From contig CAISKC010000004.1 of NCBI GenBank assembly GCA_903885895.1, forward strand, positions 1 to 8,506: a stretch of DNA of 8,506 bases. Direction: 5' to 3'. The first letter of the stretch is position 1, and the number at the start of each line of letters is the position of its first letter. This document shows positions 1-5,746 of this stretch, one piece after another. Below the pieces are notes generated by a model. The model was not told the DNA's origin and did no database searches. It was given only the letters and a program-made list of their open reading frames with translations. Source of the stretch: an uncultured Legionella sp. GTDB taxonomy: Bacteria > Pseudomonadota > Gammaproteobacteria > Legionellales > Legionellaceae. The translations under genes and the position numbers were made by a program.

Positions 1-120
1 GCGCATTTAGAAAAAACAAAAAGCAATTATTTTATGTTTTCTAAAACGTTTTCTGTTATGTATACACAGCTTAAATGTGATTTGTTGAAAGAAGGGCTTA
101 TTAAAGAGACGTCCGATTAA
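1..120 (+). CDS. 3' end of an unidentified gene, cut by the window edge
   Basis: Frame 1 is open from the first base to a TAA at 118-120 and gives 39 residues, ending in KEGLIKETSD. The composition is protein-like: mixed charged and hydrophobic residues, with a probable amphipathic helix around YTQLKCDLLKEGLIKE. I take it as the C-terminus of a gene that starts left of the window. No family can be recognised from so short a tail. It converges on the 985-aa gene; the two stops are about 147 bases apart and the inverted repeat at 135-262 lies between them, which suits the normal end of a transcription unit. The coding call rests on the open frame, composition and arrangement only. Confidence 0.6.
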   Translation, partial: AHLEKTKSNYFMFSKTFSVMYTQLKCDLLKEGLIKETSD

Positions 121-134
121 CCGATTTTTCTTCC

Positions 135-262
135 GTCGTTGCGAGCAACGCGACGCAATCCAGTGACTTGAACAGATGTAGCTGTATTTTATAGACCAGT
201 TCATGATGAACCTTTGTAAGGCCACTGGATTGCTTTGTCGCTTTGCTTCTCGCAAAGGCGAC
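135..262. repeat. Imperfect long inverted repeat between convergent genes (MITE/REP-like)
   Basis: The left arm at 135-165 (GTCGTTGCGAG ... GCAATCCAGTG) is the reverse complement of the right arm at 223-262, apart from three small insertions of about 3 bases in the right arm. The terminal 11 bases next to the loop (GCAATCCAGTG) match perfectly. The 57-base centre contains a smaller near-palindrome, GTTCATGATGAAC, at about 199-211. The 'TTGCGAG...GCAATCCA' pattern resembles dispersed palindromic repeats seen in many bacterial genomes, including intracellular ones; this is recalled and was not searched. Its end is 5 bases from the stop of the 985-aa gene, so transcripts from both flanking genes could form a large hairpin here. 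There is no clear target-site duplication and no transposase. Confidence 0.75.
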
Positions 263-267
263 CTTAT

Positions 268-3225
268 TTAATGCGGAGAAGATTGATTTGAGTCAGTATC
301 TTCCTCCGAGGTTGTTGTGCCGTCTGGCGAACCTCTAACCGCTGGATCTTGCGCGTTTTCAATAGATTGATAGGTATTGTTGTCTATATCAAAATACTCA
401 ATGACTAAATTGTGTTTGACTGCTAAATTAATGAGCTCAGCTTTCATATGCGCCAATGTCGACAAGTCGACATAATAGGTGACGTCGTCTCCATTGATCT
501 CGCGAGCATTTTTCTTGGGGTTGCTTAAGAAAAATGTTTGGAGTGCCTCGTTATCCTTTGCTAACGGCAGAGAAATTTTCAATCGATACCCTAATTGTGC
601 ATTAATTTCCTGAAACTCAGCGTTGTCGCTACGGAAATACTCGGCGTGTAAGTGTGAAGAGCCGATGGCCTTTATCATCGCAATATAAGGTCTTTGATGG
701 CTAACGGGGATACTGAGATATGATTTTTCATCGATAAAACAATTCGGATCAGAGCCAAATTGGTGTTCAAATGCCTCTTTAAAACGGGATTGAAGTGTGT
801 CAGGGAGCTGTAATTGAATGAATACCAGCTGGGTATCTGGTATCAGCAATTCATTAATACGGTGTATGACAGCACTAATAACTGGATTTTTATGGGTATT
901 GGAGACATGAAATAAATCAGCGTTAAAACCTTGTTGTTTCAAAGTAGATAACAAAGCAGGATCCCAAACGTTAGGGTCCATGACATAAGCATCTCCATCT
1001 TTATAAAATAAGATGTTATGTTCGGTTAACAGTGCTTCAAACTGGGCTTCCTTTTTGCGAAACATGGGTGCAATGGCCACATGCATCATAGGCGGTTCAT
1101 TGCCTTCTGGATACAGAGTTTTTTGAAAGGCTTGTTGATACTTATCTAAACGGAATAACCCAGAAAAAGCTCGGATATCTGGATGTTCTGACAGATGCTG
1201 CGCCAAATCAACGATAGCTTGTTTGAGAGCAGCTGGGCCGGTGCTTGCTGGTATGGTGTTTTTCAGGATGTATTCACCAGGAGGTGATTTTTTTTCGTAG
1301 TCAAAATGGGCATTCAAATATGCTTCGATATAACGAAGGTAAGCAATATTTTTAGTATTGACCGTGAATTTACAACTGCTACTTGTTGGTTCTGGAGGTT
1401 TTGCTGGTGTTTTGCGTTGCATTTGTTGCTGTAATTTATCGCGAAGGCTCATCTCTGGTACTGGTGGAGGCGTCACAGATGATGAGAGTTTAACATTGAC
1501 AGTATCGTTCTCAGTAGCGGAAGAGCTTGCTGGTTTGAGTGTTTTTTTAGCTGCAATTTGAGCTAGCATGGGATTAACTGCTCGGATGGGTGGGGTATCT
1601 GACGTATCAGTTTCAGCTTCTGCAGCACTTTGTTTGCGCGTTGCAATTTGCGCTAGCATGGGATTAATTGCCCGGATGGGAGGCGCATCTGAGGTATCTG
1701 TTGCGGCTTCTGTAGTACTGGGTTTGTGCGCTGCAATTTGCGCTAGCATAGGATTAACTGCTCGGATGGGAGGTGCATCTGCCGTATCTGTTGTCGTTTC
1801 TTCAGCACTGAGTTTGCGTGCAGAAATTTGATCCAGCATTGGATTGGGTCGTCTGGGTGGAGGAGGTGGTGGTGGAACGGCCATACCGGTAGTAGGCAAT
1901 TCATTTAATAATGCCACATCTAATTTGAGACCGGCTGCTTGTAACACCGCGCTATCATTTGCTAATTGTTGGAGATCATAACCTTTTGCTTTTAACTCTG
2001 TGGATAAGGTTGTCAAAAATGTTTGTTTATTCTTATTGGCCTGCATGAAATAGGCGGTATTAATATTAGAGGGCAAACCGTCAATCCCTAATATATTAAA
2101 GCAAATCATATTGATTTTATCTGCTGTGGTTAAACCTTGATCTAAAATACGATCGAATACCTCGCGTTCAAATGGATAATTAGCAGAGTAAGTTAGATTG
2201 GCCAAATTTACTTTGTTTTCTTCCGTATATTGAATAAATTGATCAATAAAGGATCCTACGTTGGTTCGTGTATCATAGAGAGCATGAACTTGAGTAAAAT
2301 GGGCTATTTTATTTTGAATTTTTTTATATAAAAATTTACTGATTATAAGCTCATCGGTAAAAGCTAAATTGGACAGGTTTTGATCGATAAGCGTTCCAAC
2401 CACTTGGTCGACGACAGAGGCTTTTACTAAGGCCATATCTGTTGCTGTATACTGAGCATCTTTGAGAACTAATAAGCCTGCATTCTCAAAAATATTTTTT
2501 AGTACGCTTATTTGCTCCGGCGTTGCCAGCTCGCCAGTCGTTTGTGCGATTTGTGGTTTTTTGGATTTTGCGGTTGCGCTAGCAAATTTACTACCCAATT
2601 TACCTTTGACATCAGCACGCTTGAGGATTTTAATCTCTCGCGCTAATTCTGCAAAAGAAGTAATCGTATCTCCCAACGAGCTAGCTTGAGGACTTGTTCT
2701 ATCGGCTGACATTTTTTGAACTTCTTCAGAAGCTGTTTTAGCTGGAACACTTGGAGTGGACTCGGTTAAATGGAGTAATTCCAAATGGAAGTCACTATCT
2801 TTTAATGCAGAACAGAGATCGTTGAATTCTTGCGGTGAACACGTTGCTAAGATGCCGATGGATACGGTATTGCTTGCCTTATCTAATTTCAGCGCTATTT
2901 TTTTTGCTTCTTTTAATTGTCGTAAAGTTTGATTTAAATGCTTGTTATCACTGATCTGTGTTTCAATATCTTCTGACGATAATTGGATAATACCAACTGG
3001 GCCATGCTTTTCATTTTCAAACGATATATTGTCCCAGCTTAATTTGACACCTAATTTATAGATAAGTTGGTGTAGATTTTCCAGGGAATTTTGATCCAGA
3101 TCAATTTGAATCAAGCCACGACCTTGCGTATCAATGTCCATGGTGGTTCCTGGTAATTTTATAATATTTTTTTGCAGAGTTTGTAAGAGTTCAAGATGGA
3201 TCTGATTGGATAGATACATTTTCAT
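268..3225 (-). CDS. Large modular protein with polyproline and WH2-like repeats; candidate secreted actin-binding effector
   Basis: This 985-residue protein has no homologue I can name. Residues 1-70 and 76-151 look like two beta-alpha-beta-alpha-beta modules. Residues 180-445 are mostly helical. Seven consecutive prolines (451-457) lead into four 30-residue repeats with the core NPMLxQI, methionines at 463, 493, 523 and 553. The fourth reads MLAQIAAKKTLKPA, with the spacing of WH2 actin-binding motifs (LLxxI, five residues, LK). A second proline-rich stretch (586-613) follows. Residues 618-949 form four more modules, three ending alike (ADLFHVSN, HAEYFRSDN, VIEYFDIDN). The tail is acidic and serine-rich (SEEDTDS at 973-979), as in many Dot/Icm substrates. 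There is no signal peptide or membrane segment. The start is supported by AAGGGG 8 bases upstream. Known biology: polyproline next to WH2 binds profilin and actin in RickA, Sca2 and VopF-type proteins. Inference: a type IV-secreted cytoskeletal effector. Expression and reading frame are secure; function is not. Confidence 0.9.
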   Translation of the reverse strand: MKMYLSNQIHLELLQTLQKNIIKLPGTTMDIDTQGRGLIQIDLDQNSLENLHQLIYKLGVKLSWDNISFENEKHGPVGIIQLSSEDIETQISDNKHLNQTLRQLKEAKKIALKLDKASNTVSIGILATCSPQEFNDLCSALKDSDFHLELLHLTESTPSVPAKTASEEVQKMSADRTSPQASSLGDTITSFAELAREIKILKRADVKGKLGSKFASATAKSKKPQIAQTTGELATPEQISVLKNIFENAGLLVLKDAQYTATDMALVKASVVDQVVGTLIDQNLSNLAFTDELIISKFLYKKIQNKIAHFTQVHALYDTRTNVGSFIDQFIQYTEENKVNLANLTYSANYPFEREVFDRILDQGLTTADKINMICFNILGIDGLPSNINTAYFMQANKNKQTFLTTLSTELKAKGYDLQQLANDSAVLQAAGLKLDVALLNELPTTGMAVPPPPPPPRRPNPMLDQISARKLSAEETTTDTADAPPIRAVNPMLAQIAAHKPSTTEAATDTSDAPPIRAINPMLAQIATRKQSAAEAETDTSDTPPIRAVNPMLAQIAAKKTLKPASSSATENDTVNVKLSSSVTPPPVPEMSLRDKLQQQMQRKTPAKPPEPTSSSCKFTVNTKNIAYLRYIEAYLNAHFDYEKKSPPGEYILKNTIPASTGPAALKQAIVDLAQHLSEHPDIRAFSGLFRLDKYQQAFQKTLYPEGNEPPMMHVAIAPMFRKKEAQFEALLTEHNILFYKDGDAYVMDPNVWDPALLSTLKQQGFNADLFHVSNTHKNPVISAVIHRINELLIPDTQLVFIQLQLPDTLQSRFKEAFEHQFGSDPNCFIDEKSYLSIPVSHQRPYIAMIKAIGSSHLHAEYFRSDNAEFQEINAQLGYRLKISLPLAKDNEALQTFFLSNPKKNAREINGDDVTYYVDLSTLAHMKAELINLAVKHNLVIEYFDIDNNTYQSIENAQDPAVRGSPDGTTTSEEDTDSNQSSPH
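1531..1848 (-). repeat. Four tandem 90-bp units encoding 30-aa WH2-like repeats
   Basis: The marker GCTAGCAT (TCCAGCAT in the promoter-proximal copy) recurs at 1562, 1652, 1742 and 1832, an exact 90-base period. The encoded unit runs roughly NPMLAQIAxxK, then a Ser/Thr/Glu/Asp-rich linker, then PPIRA. The middle copies are the most alike at DNA level, which suggests recent duplication. The outer two have diverged: copy 1 follows RRP, and copy 4 continues into TLKPASSS without the acidic linker. The period is a multiple of three, so gain or loss of a unit keeps the frame. Confidence 0.9.
1855..1875 (-). other. Seven-proline run just before the first repeat unit
   Basis: Seven proline codons (residues 451-457), followed by RRPNPML. 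Runs of this kind are profilin, SH3 or EVH1 ligands in actin regulators. Here the run sits directly N-terminal to the WH2-like array, the same order as in known nucleators. Binding to any partner is inferred. Confidence 0.85.
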
Positions 3226-3233
3226 GTGTTATT

Positions 3234-3259
3234 CCCCTTGATAGGCAGAAGATCCTATC
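3234..3259 (-). promoter_or_regulatory. Leader hairpin abutting the Shine-Dalgarno of the 985-aa gene
   Basis: On the minus strand GATAGG (3254-3259) pairs perfectly with CCTATC (3240-3245) around an 8-base loop. The Shine-Dalgarno AAGGGG (3234-3239) begins on the very next base, 8 bases before ATG. A 6-bp stem stacked against the ribosome-binding site could modulate initiation, or it could be a chance structure. No anti-SD pairing is visible inside the stem itself. Confidence 0.5.
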
Positions 3260-3299
3260 GTTAACATGCGCACGCAAGTAATTCAATTTTAATACTATT

Positions 3300-3305
3300 A
3301 TTATA
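3300..3305 (-). promoter_or_regulatory. Probable -10 box for the 985-aa gene
   Basis: Read on the minus strand, the sequence is a consensus TATAAT inside a very AT-rich stretch (3285-3330), about 75 bases before the start codon. No good -35 hexamer lies 16-18 bases upstream, where there is a run of seven T. An activator or an UP-like AT tract may compensate. The assignment rests on the hexamer and position only. Confidence 0.45.
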
Positions 3306-3377
3306 GTATATATTCAAAAAAATTAATTTATGGGCATGTGTGGGGGTGTGTGGCTTTGATCCGCTGCCATTAAGTTA

Positions 3378-3435
3378 AGGCATATTTTCTCAAATATGAC
3401 ATCGTTCCGTTCGTGCTGAGGACGGAGTGATGCCT
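3378..3435. repeat. Palindromic element with two nested hairpins downstream of proC
   Basis: The outer arms AGGCAT (3378-3383) and ATGCCT (3430-3435) are perfect complements. Inside are a perfect 7-bp hairpin, CATATTT/AAATATG at 3381-3398 (loop GAGA on the minus strand), and an 11-bp stem with two G-U pairs, 3400-3410 with 3422-3432. The text CCGTTCGTGCTGAG at the loop resembles dispersed 'GTTCGTGCTGAG' repeats known from several proteobacteria (recalled, not searched). There is no T-run after the stems, so a classical rho-independent terminator is not supported. It may still end or stabilise proC transcripts, or be a remnant repeat. Confidence 0.6.
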
Positions 3436-3464
3436 CATTATGATGGATGCTTAGCGATCGATGC

Positions 3465-3502
3465 AGCGCAGCGTACAATTGTGATAAATCATACGCAACG
3501 CT
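3465..3502 (-). repeat. Imperfect inverted repeat just after the proC stop
   Basis: AGCGCAGCGTA (3465-3475) pairs with TACGCAACGCT (3492-3502) except for two central mismatches, around a 16-base AT-rich loop. It begins 9 bases past the proC stop on the transcribed side. The position suits a 3' stabilising or terminating stem, but no U-tract follows. The sequence does not decide between function and coincidence. Confidence 0.4.
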
Positions 3503-3511
3503 ATATCAAGG

Positions 3512-4435
3512 CTACTTGTTAAGACGTTTGCTTGCATTGGTAGTTGTATCCACCAATGCTCTTTCTTCTGACCTAGGAGCCTCCGTATTCGCTTGAAACA
3601 TATTGATTTGCGATACAGTCGGTTCACCTAATTTATAGGTTTGTTGCAGGGCTGCTTCGAGTGCGCCAAAATATAGTTCCTTGATGCCATGCTGTTCAAA
3701 ATGTTCCAAAGCTTTTTCTGTGGCGCCACCTTTTGAAGCAACTCTTGCTATTTCAGCCGTTGCAGATAGACCACTTTGTTGTTGTAATTCACTGGCTCCC
3801 CACATCGTCTGAGCAGCCATGGTCGATGCTATTTCTGGATCAAATCCTAATTCTACTGCTTTTTCAGCGAACATTTTTTGAGCTAAAAAATAATAGGCAG
3901 GACCACAGCCAGAAAGAGCTGTGATCTTATTTAAGTCCTGTTGCTTGCTAACAGCGATGACGATGCCTATTTGATTCAGAATTTTATATACCTCCGCCGA
4001 TTGACTTGGCGTAACAAAAGGATTGGAGTAGAGACCAATCACACCTTTTTTTACTGACACCGGAGTATTTGGCATCGTACGCACAATGGGTTGTGTTTTG
4101 CAGTCTAAATATTCTTGGATGGTTTCAGTTGTTTTACCTGCAATGACGGATAGAATTAATGCGTCAGGTTTCAGGCTACCTTTGATTTCTTTGCATAGAC
4201 TTTCAAGTTGAGCTGGTTTGACGGCCAATATAACGCAATCAGCATCTTCTACGGCAGTGCGATTATCTTCTATACGATAAGGAATGCTCAAAACTTTGCC
4301 TGCCAATTTGTTTTGTAATAAGCTACGACTGGTCACAATGACTTGATTTATAGGTAAGTGAGAGCCCTCCACTAAAGCGCTACCCATTTTTCCATAACCA
4401 AGACATGCGAACTTTTTAAACATAGTGATAAACAT
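3512..4435 (-). CDS. proC: Pyrroline-5-carboxylate reductase
   Basis: This enzyme reduces 1-pyrroline-5-carboxylate to L-proline with NAD(P)H, the last step of proline synthesis, in the cytoplasm. The N-terminal Rossmann fold shows GYGKMG at 13-18 (usually GxGNMG), AVKP at 71-74 and RTMPNTP at 119-125. The C-terminal dimerisation and substrate domain shows SGCGPAYY at 175-182 and the family signature around VASKGGATEKAL (232-243), where most members have SPGGTT. At 307 residues it is about 35 longer than usual; the excess is a polar tail after TYKLGEPTV. M1 is favoured because GAGGG lies 8 bases upstream; M5 is the alternative and gives the usual family N-terminus. No yggS-like partner is adjacent; it appears to be transcribed alone, divergently from the small membrane-protein unit. 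Identification is firm. Confidence 0.96.
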   Translation of the reverse strand: MFITMFKKFACLGYGKMGSALVEGSHLPINQVIVTSRSLLQNKLAGKVLSIPYRIEDNRTAVEDADCVILAVKPAQLESLCKEIKGSLKPDALILSVIAGKTTETIQEYLDCKTQPIVRTMPNTPVSVKKGVIGLYSNPFVTPSQSAEVYKILNQIGIVIAVSKQQDLNKITALSGCGPAYYFLAQKMFAEKAVELGFDPEIASTMAAQTMWGASELQQQSGLSATAEIARVASKGGATEKALEHFEQHGIKELYFGALEAALQQTYKLGEPTVSQINMFQANTEAPRSEERALVDTTTNASKRLNK

Positions 4436-4588
4436 AGGTATTTCCCTCTACTGATTTATTTTATGACTCCGATAATCAGGCTCATATTATTGTTTTTTTT
4501 AACAAGCACACTAAAAAAATGATTTATTTTTTAAATTAATCTCACTATGAAATAAATGTGATCTTTTTGAGCGAAAGGAGAGTTCGCA
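4436..4588. promoter_or_regulatory. AT-rich divergent intergenic region
   Basis: This 153-base spacer lies between the proC start and the leader ORF and must carry both divergent promoters. It contains several A and T tracts. A weak plus-strand candidate is TATGAA (4546-4551), with a poor -35. No convincing minus-strand pair was found. TCAC (4542-4545) and GTGA (4558-4561) form a small spaced inverted repeat that could be an operator half-site pair, but the evidence is thin. Confidence 0.4.
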
Positions 4589-4630
4589 ATGATGAATAAC
4601 ACATACTATACTTTTCATAACATAAGATAA
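4589..4630 (+). CDS. Short leader ORF of 13 codons with strong Shine-Dalgarno
   Basis: The encoded peptide is MMNNTYYTFHNIR, ending at TAA 4628-4630. AAAGGAGA (4574-4581) is a near-perfect Shine-Dalgarno and lies 7 bases before the first ATG, clearly stronger than the AAGAGAGA in front of the downstream gene. The stop is 11 bases before the next ATG, in a different frame. This layout fits translational coupling or a regulatory leader peptide. There is no run of one amino acid that would name a sensed signal, although two Asn and two adjacent Tyr codons are present. It could also be a decayed start of the next gene. Confidence 0.5.
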   Translation: MMNNTYYTFHNIR

Positions 4631-4641
4631 AAGAGAGACTT

Positions 4642-5007
4642 ATGCCTTATAACCCCTTTAATTGGACAAGAGAAGACTTAGAAACGCAGGCAAAATATTG
4701 GATGAGTAAGGCGAGTAAGACGCCCGGAATCAATGCGTTGTATGAGCTTTTAGGGGGTGATCAGTATCCAAGTTTTTCTGTGCCGGCTACCTTTGTTCTG
4801 GCTGATCTGGTGTTTAAGACGATACCTGGTTTTTTGTTTAATAAATATGTTCTTGATAAAGAACCCGAGCCATATTTACTTTTATTCGGTGTTGCGATGC
4901 AGATTGTAGCAAGCATTCCTGTTGCGCTTTACAAAGAAAGAATGAAAAAAATCACAAATACGAATGATGATGGGAACATGAATCCCAAAGGTCCACATTT
5001 GGTATAG
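4642..5007 (+). CDS. Small predicted membrane protein of unknown function
   Basis: The protein has 121 residues and I do not recognise the family. An amphipathic, tryptophan-containing N-terminus (about 1-38) is followed by two hydrophobic segments. One is near 45-68 (VPATFVLADLVFKTIPGFLF), the other near 79-95 (LLLFGVAMQIVASIPVALY). Between them is a short charged loop (DKEPEP), and after them a polar tail rich in K, N and D. This suggests two membrane passes with both ends on the same side, though the first segment contains D and K and is marginal. The Shine-Dalgarno is modest (AAGAGAGA, 4631-4638), and the 13-codon ORF just upstream may help translation. The gene stands alone between proC and the HU gene. 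Composition is like its neighbours and the frame is intact. Confidence 0.8.
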   Translation: MPYNPFNWTREDLETQAKYWMSKASKTPGINALYELLGGDQYPSFSVPATFVLADLVFKTIPGFLFNKYVLDKEPEPYLLLFGVAMQIVASIPVALYKERMKKITNTNDDGNMNPKGPHLV

Positions 5008-5116
5008 ATCAGGTGCTCATTGCTGTCATACACCTATTTTCTGCTGTCCTTTGCAGTCAAAGATAATAGACAACGGTTCTAAATTAAAAAAATTTAAAGT
5101 AAAGGCAGATAAAATA

Positions 5117-5170
5117 TGCGTCAATTCCTCAACGTCATGATGAAGCATAACGAAATAAAGGAATGACGCA
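5117..5170 (-). terminator. Stem-loop downstream of the HU-like gene
   Basis: TGCGTCAATTCCT (5117-5129) pairs with AGGAATGACGCA (5159-5170) as 12 bp with one bulged base, around a loop of about 29 bases. On the minus strand it begins 34 bases after the HU stop and is followed by TATTTTATCT, a weak U-rich stretch. The long loop is unlike a classical intrinsic terminator, and the AGGAATGACG text resembles common dispersed palindromes. It may act on the HU transcript, on the converging small-protein transcript, or on both. Confidence 0.45.
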
Positions 5171-5203
5171 CAATTCAGTGTTGGTTTAAATCGAACGAAC
5201 TAT

Positions 5204-5482
5204 CTATTTTTTGTTAATCGCTTCTTTCAATTTTGTGCCAGTTTTGAAACTTACGACGTTGCAAGCTGCGATTTTCAAAGCTGCGCCTGTGCTAGGATTA
5301 CGACCTTCGCGTGCTGCTCGTTTTTTTACAGAGATACTTATAAAGCCAGGTATTACAACAGAGTCACCTTTGGCTAGCGTATCGGTAATGGCGCTTATTA
5401 AGGAATTTAAAGCAAGTTCCGAATCTTTTTTTGTTAATTCCGATCTTCTGCTGATTTCAGCAATTAATTCTGTTTTTGTCAT
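5204..5482 (-). CDS. HU/IHF-family nucleoid DNA-binding protein
   Basis: This small histone-like protein dimerises, bends DNA and helps compact the nucleoid. Its 92 residues match the family length. The helical N-terminus (MTKTELIAEISRRSELTKKD) starts as in HU. The DNA-binding arm carries KKRAAREGRNPSTG (53-66), with the intercalating proline at P63. The C-terminal FKTGTKLKEAINKK is typical of HU. One departure is GFISI at 46-50, where HU normally has GFGTF or GFGSF. It lacks the IHF-alpha or IHF-beta hallmarks I know, so HU is favoured, but I give no symbol because paralogues exist. The start is supported by AGGGGA (5488-5493), 5 bases upstream of ATG. It is monocistronic, with its own 3' stem-loop, and divergent from the large hydrolase gene. 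Confidence 0.95.
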   Translation of the reverse strand: MTKTELIAEISRRSELTKKDSELALNSLISAITDTLAKGDSVVIPGFISISVKKRAAREGRNPSTGAALKIAACNVVSFKTGTKLKEAINKK

Positions 5483-5746
5483 GGTGTTCCCCTAGTTGTT
5501 AAGCCTGAAGTTTAAAAGATAGCTAAGAGCCAAATTTAAAGCGTATCGTAGTTCAACGAACTTGTATAGTGATCGGCGATGGTTTTTTGCTTATGTCATA
5601 AGAACAAAATCTAATTTTAGGTACCAAATCTTTGTGTCAGCAGTTTGTTTATTCCTAGTGTAGACATTTTTTAAGCATTAACACTGTACAATCAGAACTA
5701 TGTGGATTAAAATCGGACACAAAAGCAATTTTAGAGTCTTTGGATT
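5483..5746. promoter_or_regulatory. Divergent intergenic region between the HU gene and the hydrolase gene
   Basis: This 264-base spacer has no credible ORF. It must hold promoters for both flanking genes. For the plus strand TACAAT (5687-5692) is a plausible -10 box; the best -35-like hexamer, TAGACA (5661-5666), is 20 bases away, which is too far for a standard promoter. A perfect 5-bp inverted repeat, AGTTC-AAC-GAACT (5550-5562), could be a small operator in the HU promoter area. Minus-strand TATACA at about 5562-5567 is a weak -10 candidate for HU. All of these are tentative. Confidence 0.35.

Noticed and set aside
7..255. Minus-strand open frame of 82 codons at the left edge
   Set aside because: It runs through the inverted repeat at 135-262 and antisense to the better supported partial plus-strand gene; composition is Cys/Arg-rich and unlike a protein.
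1358..1831. Plus-strand open frames opposite the 90-bp repeats
   Set aside because: They are antisense reflections of the Pro/Ala-rich repeat region of the 985-aa gene, with repetitive Ala/Ser/Val composition and no supported start.
1531..1848. CRISPR-like array
   Set aside because: The 90-bp units are contiguous, in frame and coding, without short identical repeats and unique spacers.
5211..5495. Plus-strand 94-codon frame
   Set aside because: Exact antisense of the HU-like gene, which has clear family motifs and a Shine-Dalgarno site.
5661..5692. Standard sigma-70 promoter TAGACA ... TACAAT for the hydrolase gene
   Set aside because: The spacer is 20 bases, too long for a confident pair; kept only as a weak -10 candidate in the intergenic entry.
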